A stretch of DNA of 24,610 nucleotides, from the NCBI GenBank assembly GCA_964545715.1, contig CAZJHX010000158.1, positions 1 through 24,610 on the forward strand, read 5' to 3'. Of the stretch, positions 14,778 through 22,929 are shown in pieces. The translations under genes were made by a program, and so were the position numbers. The notes beneath the pieces were generated by a model. That model was not told the origin of the DNA, made no database searches, and saw nothing but the letters and a program-made list of their open reading frames with translations. The first letter of the stretch is position 1; every line of letters begins with the position of its first letter. This stretch comes from CAZJHX01 sp964545715. GTDB taxonomy: Bacteria; Myxococcota_A; UBA9042; GCA-2863065.

Positions 14778-16004
14778 CTAAGGAAGTGGCGCTGGGCAAC
14801 CGGTCGTGCCAACGACGCGGTGCTCGCTCTCCGCTTGCTCGGTGTGTGCGACCCGCCAGCCGTCGGGGCCTGGCAAGGCTCGCACCGCGCTGACCTGTCC
14901 CGTGACGGGCGCCAGGTGCATGGCGTGGCTTATCAGCATCTTGGCGGGGGAGATGCGCACGGCCAGGATGCCGTCGGGGGAGCCGTCGATCAGGACCGGC
15001 TGACCGTCAGCGACCACGATCTCCGCCACGGCGGTCGGGGCGATCGGCAGCGGCGCGCTTTTGCTGGTCTGGGCAAACGTGTCGTACACGTGGACTGCTC
15101 CGGTGCCGGCGTCTTCGCAGCCGCCCGGGCCGCGGGCGATCCAGATCGGGCGGCCCTCCACGTAGCCGCTGGCGACCATCGCGCCGTCTGCTCCCAGGGA
15201 CACGCCCGAGTCCTCGGGCAGGCCGCAGCCGGGCTGGTCGATGCCGGCGAGGAAGAAGCTGATCGGGCGGTCGTCCAGGGTGCGCTCAAACGGGACGTGC
15301 ACCAGCTTTTCACCCGCGTGCAGGCGCATGTACGTGAAGTTGTCCCCGTTCTGCATGTGATGTACGCCCTGTAGCTCGCCGCTGGTTGAGATGCGCGCGA
15401 GGAGGGCCACATTGTCGCGCAGGCCCCACAGCCGATAGCCGGCGGGGCCCAACGCGCTGCCGCGGCCCAGCGTGTAGTCCTCGACCAGCTCTTTCTGGGC
15501 TTGTGTGACCGCGCCTGAGGCGTCGACCAGGGCGTCTGACGTCGTGGCGGTGTTGCTCCAGAAGACGCGGAAGCCGCCGGCGCCGTCGGGGACGATCTCG
15601 ATAGCGCTGACGTCGTCCGGGGCGCCGCCGAGCGCGATGTCGCCCGTGCCGTCCGGGCCCATCAGACGCGCGGTGACCGACCCGGCCTCCGCCCAGGCGA
15701 CCAGCGATCCGGCCAGCGCCAGGGCCGTGATCGGGCTTGATGTCTCCGCCAGCGTGTCCGGGATCGGCTCCATGGGTGCGCACTGGGGCGTCCAACCCAC
15801 GAAGTTGCCCTCGGGCTCGCAGGGGGGCTCCGCCACGTCCGGCACATCCGGCACGTCTGGAACATCGGGGACGTCTGGAACATGGGGGATGTCGGGCACG
15901 TCCGGCAGCGCGTTATCGGGGGCGGCGTCGGGCGCTGCGGTCGCCACAGGATCGGACGGGCACCCCATCGCGAACACGGTCAGCAGCGCGACGACGGCCC
16001 TCAC
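14778..16004 (-). CDS. Lipoprotein of unknown function with (VPD)n spacer
   Basis: A 408-residue protein that I do not recognise. It starts with a short signal and a lipobox-like AMGC (Cys15), then a Pro/Asp spacer including eight three-residue VPD-type units, then a paired-Cys segment (PPCEPEGN…TPQCAP). The rest looks like repeated beta strands (for example ALALAGSLVAWAEAGSVTARLMG and GGFRVFWSN), which suggests a beta-propeller, but this is inference. The start is GTG at 16004-16002, overlapping the TGA of selenoprotein 2 as GTGA, so its translation is probably coupled to readthrough of that gene. This makes a functional link to selenoprotein 2 likely. Confidence 0.75.
   Translation of the reverse strand: MRAVVALLTVFAMGCPSDPVATAAPDAAPDNALPDVPDIPHVPDVPDVPDVPDVPDVAEPPCEPEGNFVGWTPQCAPMEPIPDTLAETSSPITALALAGSLVAWAEAGSVTARLMGPDGTGDIALGGAPDDVSAIEIVPDGAGGFRVFWSNTATTSDALVDASGAVTQAQKELVEDYTLGRGSALGPAGYRLWGLRDNVALLARISTSGELQGVHHMQNGDNFTYMRLHAGEKLVHVPFERTLDDRPISFFLAGIDQPGCGLPEDSGVSLGADGAMVASGYVEGRPIWIARGPGGCEDAGTGAVHVYDTFAQTSKSAPLPIAPTAVAEIVVADGQPVLIDGSPDGILAVRISPAKMLISHAMHLAPVTGQVSAVRALPGPDGWRVAHTEQAESEHRVVGTTGCPAPLP
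15837..15908 (-). repeat. 9-bp tandem repeat coding for (V/L/I)P(D/H) units
   Basis: Eight 9-nt units code for LPD, VPD, IPH and five VPD in the spacer behind the lipoprotein anchor. Unit sequences differ at third positions (GTGCCGGAC, GTTCCAGAC, GTCCCCGAT). Copy changes would stay in frame and only alter spacer length. Confidence 0.85.
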
Positions 16005-18553
16005 TCCGCCACCAGCTCCTCGATAAGCGCCGTCATCTCGGCGATATCAAACGAGTTCTTGATCGAGCGAATCGTGCCGTCCTTGCCGATGACGACGTCG
16101 CGCGGATACGGGTAGCCCACACCGGGCGCATACGTGAACTGATACGCCGTGCCGTTGGACGTCAGGATCGGGTACGTCACGCCGGTCTGCTCGATGAAAT
16201 CGGTCAGCTCCTTGGCGGGCTCGCCGCCGTGAAGACCGTACACCAGAACCCCCTGTCCCTGATACTGCTCCCACAGGCTCTCCAGGTCTGACAACTCCAG
16301 ACCGCAGATCGGTCAGAACAAGGCGAAGTAGGCCAGCACGATCACGTTGCCCTTCAGGTTGTCCAGCTGCCCCCCGCCGGTCGGGTCCAGAAAGCCGAAC
16401 TCCGGTCCCAGCGTGTCCCCCACATTGAGCTGGGTCTCGCTGGCGTTGCCCACCAGGTGCAGCTTGAACGGGTTTTGCCCCGGATCGGGGTCGTTGGTCG
16501 CCATCGTGAGCGTGGCTTTGATGTTGAACGCGGTCTGGGCGGGCGCGTTGAACGTGATCTCCAGCAGATCGACGCCGCCCGGCGCAACCGTCAGCGACGC
16601 CGGGGATACCGAGAACAGGTCGGGGTCGCTGACCTCTATGGACGTCACCTCCAGCGTCGTCAGGCCCCGGTTGCGCACCAGCACGCCGCGCTGATTTACG
16701 TCGCCCAGGCCAAAGTCGACCAGCTCGTCCTTGATCCACAGGTCCGGCGCCACGTAACCCGGCACGTATTGCACCGTGTGCAGGCCCTCCCACTCGGCGA
16801 CGTAGGCGATGTCGTCGCGCATCGCCACGCCGAAGACCTGCTCGAACTCAGGCCAGAGCTTGACGTCTTCGGTGCCCAGCAGCTTCAGCGTCGCCGCATC
16901 GTAGACCGCCAGGTGGCTCCACGCCGCGACGCCGAGCAAGCCATTGTCCGCGGACACCGCCTGCACAGAGCCCCCTGCCTCGATGGTGGCCACAGGCTCC
17001 AGCGCCAGCGGGTTGGCGGCGTCGAACACAGCCACGCCGTTGCCGCCCAGCGCCACAAAGACCCGCCCCTGGTGCACAGCGACGTCACGAGCGACGCCGT
17101 CCGTCTTCAGGCTCTGCGCGATCACCGGCGCCAGCGGGTCCGCGATGTCGACCACTTTCAAGCCGCCCTCGCCGTCTGCCACGTACAGCGCGCCCTCGGT
17201 GCCCGCCACCTTCCAGGCGTTGGTCAGACCGCTGAGCTCGGTCGCCAGCTGAGGCTTGCCCGCGCCGTCCACGCTATACACGCGCAGACCGCTGGCGTGT
17301 ACGGCCGAGAAGAGGAAGCCCGCGTGGTAGGTCATGCCCTCGAAGAGCGTGGACGCCTCGGTGATGATGTCCTTCTGCACCAGCAGATCGCCGACCACGT
17401 GGTACGTCGCCAGAAACGGGTTCTCCACCCAGGTGTCGCCATGGTGAGCAAACCACACGACCTGGTCGCCATTGGCCAGCTTGGGACCGACGGCGATCCG
17501 CTGACAGCGCGACAGCGCCCCGCTCTCAAACTTGGGCTGCGCCGGGTTCGTGATGCGGTTCATCCGCACGCCAAAACCACCGCACAAATAGGCGTGGGTG
17601 TCGTCCACTTCGATATCGACCGCCTCCGCCGCCTGACCCTGCCCCAGGTAGACCAGGCTGTCGCCCTCTGCACAGCAGGTGTCGCCGATCTTGGCGCCCT
17701 CCGTGGCGCACTGCGACCCATAAGCGCACGGCAGGCACTGTAGCCCGGCGCACTCTCCGCACTCCCCGTTGGGCTCCACAAGGCAGCCCAGCTTGGGGTG
17801 GCACACGGCTACAGTGCACGGGTTTTTGTCATCGCAGTCGTTCACCGCGCCGCCGCAAGCGCCGGCCGTGCAGACGTCGTCTTTTGTGCACGGATCGGCG
17901 TCGTCGCATGTGGTTCCGTCCGGTCGGGGAGTGGGTTCGCACAGTCCGCTGGCCGGGTTGCAGGCGGCCGTCGCGCACGCATCGGCGCCCGTGTCGCACG
18001 TGATCTTGGAGTCCGGCACGACGGCGCACGTCGGGGAGGCCGCGGCCTGATCGCAGAAGACCTGGCCGTTGCACAGGTTTCCGTCGTCCGCGCAGTCGGC
18101 GTCGCCGGTGCAGCTGCAGTCACCGGCGCCCGAGCAGGTGCCCCCCGCACACACGTCGCCGCTGGTGCAAGCCAGTCCGTCGTCGCAGGCCGCCGTGTTG
18201 GGGACGTGTGTACACCCGGCGCTCGGATCGCACGCGTCGTCCGTGCACAGATTGCCGTCGTCACACACCAGCGGGGCTCCCGGCCGGCACACGCCGACCG
18301 TACACGCGTCCTGGACCGAGCATGCGTCTCCGTCGTCGCACGCCGTTCCGTCAGCCACCGCCACGGCCGCGCACGTGGACGCCCCGGCCACACAGATGGG
18401 AATCATGCACGGGGACGTTATCTCGATCGCGCCCGCGCAGTCGGCGCTGGTGGCGCACTGCGGCGGTCGCGGGTCCACGAACGGCTCATCTTGATTCACG
18501 CACGCGGCCGCGAGCAGCCCCAACAGCACGATTGTCGTCGTCGTATGTCGCAT
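16001..18553 (-). CDS. Selenoprotein 2: paralogous secreted lipoprotein with UxxC thioredoxin domain
   Basis: Read as one 850-residue protein with UGA at 16313-16315 as Sec747. It has the same order of parts as selenoprotein 1: lipoprotein signal LLAAAC (Cys18), Cys-rich CDDGxxC repeats to about residue 300, beta-propeller with LVIVD-like repeats, ASH-like sandwich (LVRNRGLTTLEVTSIEV), and a redoxin domain from LNVGDTLGPEFGFLDPTGGG through FALF-U-PIC-G to GYPYPRDVVIGKDG. Compared with copy 1, the part after UGA differs by conservative substitutions and a two-codon length change with no frameshift, as expected if the downstream part is translated. The ATG at 18553 starts the signal peptide, with AAGGGA about ten bases upstream. 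Its stop overlaps the lipoprotein start (GTGA). Two separate ORFs or a pseudogene are the alternatives. Confidence 0.82.
16076..16120. repeat. 45-bp identical patch shared with 5523-5567
   Basis: Second copy of the direct repeat coding for the cis-proline segment of the thioredoxin domain. Confidence 0.85.
16285..16315 (-). promoter_or_regulatory. UGA codon and candidate bacterial SECIS hairpin of selenoprotein 2
   Basis: After UGA (16315-16313), GGUCUG (16303-16298) pairs with CAGACC (16290-16285) to give a 6-bp upper stem with the 7-nt loop GAGUUGU, the same loop as in copy 1. The lower stem of copy 1 is not kept exactly; UCU/AGA can pair instead. Folding energy was not computed. Confidence 0.55.
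16286..16318. repeat. 33-bp identical patch shared with 5739-5771
   Basis: Second copy of the direct repeat across the UGA and upper hairpin of the selenoprotein genes. Confidence 0.85.
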
Positions 18554-18625
18554 TGATTTGGCGTCCCTTCGAGCAGGGTATCCGTTACATGGCCAACCAC
18601 GCTATGCATGGGGTAGCATGCGCCC
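18554..18625. promoter_or_regulatory. Divergent promoter region of selenoprotein 2 and the small-protein operon
   Basis: Seventy-two bases between two outward-facing genes must contain both promoters. A TAGCAT box at 18614-18619 fits a -10 for the plus-strand gene, but no matching -35 was found. AAGGGA on the minus strand serves as the ribosome-binding candidate for selenoprotein 2. Confidence 0.35.
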
Positions 18626-18886
18626 ATGTTCGACTTCCTGTTCGTGTACAGCCGAGCCAGCGGGGCCTATCCGATCCGCTTCTGGGTGCGTGCGCGCGGG
18701 CAGGCCTTCGACAACCCGCCGCTTCCATTGGACACGATGGACGGCGTCATCTCGGAGCCGTACGCCGAGGACCTGCTGGCCGGCCTGCGCCAGCGCTTCA
18801 AAGAGCCGGGCTACATCGTGGAGCGCATGAGCGCCAGCACGTGGGACGCCGTGGCCGAGAACTTCCCCGGGATGTACCTCAACTGA
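18626..18886 (+). CDS. Small protein of unknown function
   Basis: An 86-residue protein that I do not recognise: MFDFLFVYSRASGAYPIRFW, a PPLPLDTMDG turn, EPYAEDLLAGLRQRF (likely helix) and YIVERMSASTWDAVAENFPG. It has no signal peptide or membrane helix. The TGA stop overlaps the start of the pentapeptide-repeat gene by one base (TGATG at 18884-18888), so the two are probably translated together. There is no good ribosome-binding site, but a TAGCAT box (18614-18619) ends six bases before the ATG, which would fit a leaderless transcript. Coupling to the next gene is the best clue to its role. Confidence 0.72.
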   Translation: MFDFLFVYSRASGAYPIRFWVRARGQAFDNPPLPLDTMDGVISEPYAEDLLAGLRQRFKEPGYIVERMSASTWDAVAENFPGMYLN

Positions 18887-19620
18887 TGTGGACCGATTGG
18901 CTGGATAAAGAGGTTCTGCGCGCCCACAACGCATGGCTGCGCGCCGATCGAAGCGGTCCGGGCCGTCTGGTGCGGGAAGGCAGGGACCTGTCGGACGCCA
19001 TGATCAGCGGCGTGCGCATGACCGCCGCCCGCTTTGAGGAGTGTGACCTCAGCCGCGCGTACGTCGAGCTGTCGGAGGCGGAGGACATCGAGCTGATCAG
19101 ATGCGTGCTGGCCGAGGCCAACCTCACGGGCGTAAACGCGTGCGGCGCCACCATCGAGGGCACAAACTTCGTGGGCATTCAAGCCGCTCACCTGGAGCTG
19201 GACAACGCCAATATCGACGGCGCCGACTTCACCGACGCCGACATGGCCCGCTGCGACATCATCGGGGCCATCGTGCGCAACACCTCGTTTCGCAACGCCA
19301 ACCTGACCGAGGCGTCGCTGTCCCGCACGCGCTTCATCGACTGCGACTTTCGCGAAGCGGACCTGACCTGGTTCGGCGAGCCGCCCAGAGCCGGCGACGC
19401 CACCCAGACGCGGTTTGTGCGCTGCGATCTGCGCGGCGCGTACGTCAAGGGGCGCCGCCTCAACGGCACGGTCTTCGAGTCCTGCGGCTTTGCGGGCACC
19501 AGCGGCGCGCCGCTCATCGAAGGCCCGTACTCGGTCAGCGCCCCCGACTTCTCGGTGGACTTTGACGGCTCGGACATCCGCTCCTCGCAAGAGGTCTTCT
19601 CTTTGTGGGGAGCCGGCTGA
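18886..19620 (+). CDS. Pentapeptide-repeat protein
   Basis: A 244-residue protein. After a short helical start (MWTDWLDKEVLRAHNAWLRAD) it has about 30 tandem five-residue units of the A(D/N)LxX type from about residue 35 to 200, for example ANLTGV, ANIDGADFTDADM and ANLTEASLSRTRF. Such repeats fold into a square right-handed beta-helix. Known members include DNA-gyrase-protecting proteins and membrane-associated proteins; the target here is not evident. There is no signal peptide. The ATG at 18886 overlaps the previous stop by one base; the same frame runs further upstream, but that part lies over the small-protein gene and the divergent selenoprotein region and is not coding. Its end overlaps the next gene by 16 bp. 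Confidence 0.88.
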   Translation: MWTDWLDKEVLRAHNAWLRADRSGPGRLVREGRDLSDAMISGVRMTAARFEECDLSRAYVELSEAEDIELIRCVLAEANLTGVNACGATIEGTNFVGIQAAHLELDNANIDGADFTDADMARCDIIGAIVRNTSFRNANLTEASLSRTRFIDCDFREADLTWFGEPPRAGDATQTRFVRCDLRGAYVKGRRLNGTVFESCGFAGTSGAPLIEGPYSVSAPDFSVDFDGSDIRSSQEVFSLWGAG

Positions 19621-21110
19621 TCGCCCAGGACGGCCGCCTGGTGGTCGCCGCCTTCTGTTTTCTGCTGCTGACCGCCGCCGCGGCGGACCCCGTCGACAAC
19701 GGCAACGTCCTGGTGCTGGTCGCAGACAGCATCGTCACCGAGGGGCGCCCGGTGTATCCGGGCTATCTGCCGGGCTACAGCCTGGAGGCGCCCGACGGCT
19801 CGGTCTACGCCAAGTTCGGCATCGGCATGAGCCTGGTCATGGCGCCCGCGGTCTTCACGCGGCGAGTCCTCTCGCTGGGGGTCGGTGATCAGCACACTGC
19901 GGAGCTGCTGGGCGTGCTGGTGATGCACGCGGTGCCGTCGCTGATCGGTGCGCTGACCTTCTGGATGCTGCTGCTGCTCGGCCGCGCCATCGGGCTCAGC
20001 GAGCGGGCAGCGCTGCTCGGGGCCGCCGCCGCCATCTTCACCACCTTTGCCTGGACCTATTTTCGCGTCTTCTACTCCGAGGGCCTGATGACGCTGTGCG
20101 CGACCGGCGCCGTGGCCATGGCTGTGCGCGCCCGCGACGGATCCTGGCGCGACGCGGCCCTGGCCGGCATGTTCGGTGGCCTGGCGCTGCTGACCAAGCC
20201 CACCGGCGGCCTGGTGCTGGGCTGCGCCGGGCTGGCCATTCTACTGTGGCGCGGCTTCAAACCGGCCGTGATCTGCGGCCTCGGCGCGCTGCCGCTGGTG
20301 GCGGTCACGCTGTGGTTCAACGCCGTACGCAGCGGCAACCCGCTCAGCTTCGGGTACACCAGCGGCATCGACGCCTTCGGCTTCTCCACGCCACTGTACG
20401 AGGGCCTGTACGGCCTGGCGCTGAGCCCCGGCAAGGGCATCGCCTTCTACGCCCCGCTGGCCATCGCCGGCGCCTGGGCCTGGCGCGCGCTGCCCGGTCG
20501 CCGCCTGGTGTACGCCCTGAGCGCGGCCCAGATCCTCCTCATCGCGGTGTGGTGGTCCTGGCACGGCGCCGAGAGCTGGGGCCCACGTTTGATCGTGCCC
20601 ATCATCCCGCTGCTGACGCTGCCCGCGGGCGCCTGGCTTGCCGAAAAGCGGCGCTGGGCGCTGGGCTTGGCGGCGTTTGGCCTGGCCATCCAGGTGCTGG
20701 GCGCCACGATCTCCTGGCCCGAGTTCTACCGGCGCGTGCCATACGAGACCTGGGCCGAAGCGATGACACGCGTAGGCCGCGACGCCCCGGTCGACCAGCT
20801 GGGCGAGCACAACCTGGACGAGATCCACTTTCAGGTGAGCAAGAGCCCGATCGTGGGCCAGGTCTGGCTGCTGGCCAACATCAACGCCGATCGCCTCGCC
20901 TCGGCACCCTGGGGCGACGACATCGACGAGCCGCAGGTCGACTACTCCCTGAACTGGTGGCCACTGACCACGCGCGGCAAGGGGGGGCAGGCCGTCGCGC
21001 TGGCGTGGCTGTTGGTGTTCTGCCTGCTGGCGGGCGCCGTGGTGTTCACCCTCGAGGGCATCAAATCCGGACGCGGCCCGCCTGAATCGACTCAAACACC
21101 TCCGGCGTGA
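19605..21110 (+). CDS. Polytopic membrane protein, GT-C glycosyltransferase-like
   Basis: A 501-residue protein with about ten hydrophobic helices. After helix 1 comes an extracytoplasmic loop with DPVDNGN, EGRPVYPGYLPG and GSVYAKFGIGMSLVMAPAVF. This layout resembles GT-C enzymes of the PMT/ArnT kind, which move sugars from polyprenyl-phosphate donors; an acidic residue in loop 1 is the usual catalytic residue. Further on, LLTKPTGGLVLG, SPGKGIAFYAPL and WWSWHGAESWGPRLIVPIIPLL are the best preserved-looking parts. The family assignment is tentative. The GTG at 19605 has GAGG (19591-19594) ten bases upstream and overlaps the pentapeptide gene by 16 bp. The 3' end overlaps the convergent acyl-CoA synthetase by 50 bp. 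Confidence 0.68.
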   Translation: MGSRLIAQDGRLVVAAFCFLLLTAAAADPVDNGNVLVLVADSIVTEGRPVYPGYLPGYSLEAPDGSVYAKFGIGMSLVMAPAVFTRRVLSLGVGDQHTAELLGVLVMHAVPSLIGALTFWMLLLLGRAIGLSERAALLGAAAAIFTTFAWTYFRVFYSEGLMTLCATGAVAMAVRARDGSWRDAALAGMFGGLALLTKPTGGLVLGCAGLAILLWRGFKPAVICGLGALPLVAVTLWFNAVRSGNPLSFGYTSGIDAFGFSTPLYEGLYGLALSPGKGIAFYAPLAIAGAWAWRALPGRRLVYALSAAQILLIAVWWSWHGAESWGPRLIVPIIPLLTLPAGAWLAEKRRWALGLAAFGLAIQVLGATISWPEFYRRVPYETWAEAMTRVGRDAPVDQLGEHNLDEIHFQVSKSPIVGQVWLLANINADRLASAPWGDDIDEPQVDYSLNWWPLTTRGKGGQAVALAWLLVFCLLAGAVVFTLEGIKSGRGPPESTQTPPA

Positions 21111-22833
21111 GCGGCACGTAGTGGTCCGCGCCGCCCAGCAATACGAACAGCGCGTCGTCGACCGAGCCTGGGTCGAAGCCCGCCTTGCGCAGGTCGCCTT
21201 TGCGATGCTTGAAGGTGCCCGTGCGCTCCAGCTCGTCGCGGACGCGGACAAAAACGGGCACGGCGTAGCGGGGCAGGGCCGCCGTCAGGTGCGCCGCGAG
21301 CGTCTTCATGTCGACCTCGCCGACCAGCGCCGCCATGCCCGCGCGACCGTCCGCACCCTCGACAGTCACGCCGTAAACGGTGCAGTCCTCAACGCCCGTC
21401 GCCGTCGTCAGCGCGGCCTCTACCTCCGTGGTCGATACGTTCTCGCCCTTCCAGCGAAAGGTGTCGCCGACGCGGTCTACGAACACGGCGTGGCCCCAGC
21501 CCACCTTCTTGAGCAGGTCGCCCGAGTTGAACCAGACGTCGCCTTTGACGAAGACATCGCGCATCAGGCGCGCCTCGCCCGCAGCCTCGTCGGTGTAGCC
21601 GTCAAACGGCATGATCGGCGTGACCAGGCCCAGCAGCAGCCCCGCCTCGCCCGTGCGCGCTAGCTGCGGCCGGCCCTTCTCGTTGCGGACGATCTCGTCC
21701 TTGTCGGCGTCGTACTGCACCAGCACATGCGGCGTCGGACAGAAGCCGATCGTGCCGTCCAGGTTCAGCATGTTCACGAAGACGGTGTTGGTCTCGCTTG
21801 AGCTGTAGTTCTCGCAGATCTGGTCTACGCCGAAGCGCGACTTGAACTGACTCCAGATGTCGGGCCGCATGCCCACGCCCACCGCCTTGACGACCGGGTT
21901 GTCCGCGTCGTCGTCGCGGGCCGGCTGGTTGAGGAGGTAGCGTGGGATCTCGCCGATATACGCGATGGCTGTGGCGCCATGCCGGCGGCAGTCATCCCAG
22001 AAGCGGCGCGCGCTGAAGGACGGCGCGATGGCCAGCGCCGCCCCGGTCGCCACGCTGGAGGACCAGGCCAGCGTCAGCGCCATGTTGTGATAGAACGGCA
22101 GCGCGCAGTACAGCACGTCGTCCGGGGTCAATCCCATCATGGCCTGGCCGTACACGTGGCCCGCTTTCACCCATCGCGACTGGCTCATCACGGACGCTTT
22201 CGGCAGTCCGGTGGTACCGCTGGTGTAGATGTGAAACGCCGGGCTCGCGCTCAGCACTTGCTGCGCCCAGCCTGCGTCACCCGCGGGCCGGGTGGCGATC
22301 TCGGCCGTCAGCGCGTCGTCGACCACGTGCACGTCGGTGACGTCGGCTCGCGCGCGAACGGCCTCAAACGCGTGCGCCAGCTCCTCGCCGACCACGATGC
22401 GCCGAGCGTGGCCGACCCGCAGGCTGTGGACGAGCACGTCGCCGCGCTGGTTGGTGTTGATCATGGTCGCTACGGCGCCCAGCTTGGCCACCGCGGCAAC
22501 CACAAAGATCAGCTCGGGCCGGTTGGAGATCATGACCGCCACCGAGTCGCCGGCGCGCACGCCGCTGTCGGCCAGGTGGCGCGCAAACCGATTGGCCCAC
22601 GCGTTGATCTCCGCATGCGTGTAGCGCTGGTCCTCAAACAGCAGCCCGGCCCGGTCGCCGTGCTCCTGGGCGTTTCGCTCAAGCAGCGTCCCGATCGACA
22701 CCCTGGCGCTGGGGTTGGCACGCAACACGGCCCGCGTCGTGGACAGCAGCCCGCGCCATCGCGGCACCAGCCTGGCTGCGCCCCGCGCTACATCGCGCAG
22801 TTGAATGTCATCTGTCGCCATCACGCTCATCAT
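21061..22833 (-). CDS. Long-chain acyl-CoA synthetase, FATP/FadD6 type
   Basis: A 590-residue ATP-dependent fatty acyl-CoA ligase of the ANL superfamily. The AMP-binding motif is YTSGTTGLPK (203-212). ENYSSSETN (341-349) is the adenine-side motif. FNSGDLLKKVGWGHAVFVDRVGDTFRWKGENVSTTEVE (435-472), broken here only by naming, is the signature shared by FATP/very-long-chain enzymes and mycobacterial FadD6; GTFKHRK near the end carries the likely catalytic Lys. It activates long-chain fatty acids for degradation or lipid synthesis, perhaps while they cross the membrane. ATG 22833 is chosen because AGGAG (22840-22844, minus strand) lies six bases upstream; a longer open frame to 22926 runs over the promoter. 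Two in-frame ATGs follow one another. Confidence 0.92.
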   Translation of the reverse strand: MMSVMATDDIQLRDVARGAARLVPRWRGLLSTTRAVLRANPSARVSIGTLLERNAQEHGDRAGLLFEDQRYTHAEINAWANRFARHLADSGVRAGDSVAVMISNRPELIFVVAAVAKLGAVATMINTNQRGDVLVHSLRVGHARRIVVGEELAHAFEAVRARADVTDVHVVDDALTAEIATRPAGDAGWAQQVLSASPAFHIYTSGTTGLPKASVMSQSRWVKAGHVYGQAMMGLTPDDVLYCALPFYHNMALTLAWSSSVATGAALAIAPSFSARRFWDDCRRHGATAIAYIGEIPRYLLNQPARDDDADNPVVKAVGVGMRPDIWSQFKSRFGVDQICENYSSSETNTVFVNMLNLDGTIGFCPTPHVLVQYDADKDEIVRNEKGRPQLARTGEAGLLLGLVTPIMPFDGYTDEAAGEARLMRDVFVKGDVWFNSGDLLKKVGWGHAVFVDRVGDTFRWKGENVSTTEVEAALTTATGVEDCTVYGVTVEGADGRAGMAALVGEVDMKTLAAHLTAALPRYAVPVFVRVRDELERTGTFKHRKGDLRKAGFDPGSVDDALFVLLGGADHYVPLTPEVFESIQAGRVRI

Positions 22834-22854
22834 ACCCTGCTCCTGCGCTCGACC

Positions 22855-22882
22855 ATTATAACGATCGTTATGCGGTTGTCTA
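22855..22882 (-). promoter_or_regulatory. Sigma70-type promoter of the acyl-CoA synthetase gene
   Basis: On the minus strand TAGACA (22882-22877, five of six match TTGACA) and TATAAT (22860-22855, perfect) are 16 bp apart. Transcription would start about 22848, just before the ribosome-binding site at 22844-22840, leaving a very short leader. Confidence 0.6.
22858..22871. promoter_or_regulatory. Palindromic operator ATAACGATCGTTAT
   Basis: A perfect 14-bp palindrome that overlaps the -10 box of the acyl-CoA synthetase promoter. TetR-family repressors of fatty-acid genes often bind such sites, so repression relieved by acyl-CoA is a reasonable inference. No TetR gene is in the window. Confidence 0.55.
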
Positions 22883-22893
22883 CCATTTGGTAG
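22880..22893. promoter_or_regulatory. Second palindrome over the -35 region
   Basis: CTACCA (22880-22885) and TGGTAG (22888-22893) are perfect inverted halves around TT. The site touches the -35 box and is unlike the first palindrome, so a second regulator is possible. Confidence 0.4.
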
Positions 22894-22929
22894 GTGGCGC
22901 AGCAAGGCGTTTTTCCTCCCCGGCATGAC

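Noticed and set aside
16001..16294. Separate thioredoxin-like gene starting near 16294
   Set aside because: Same reasoning as for copy 1: the fragment lacks a complete fold and continues the upstream frame across one UGA.
18208..18885. Upstream extension of the pentapeptide-repeat frame
   Set aside because: This part is antisense to selenoprotein 2 and Arg/Pro-rich; the repeats and the coupled ATG begin at 18886.
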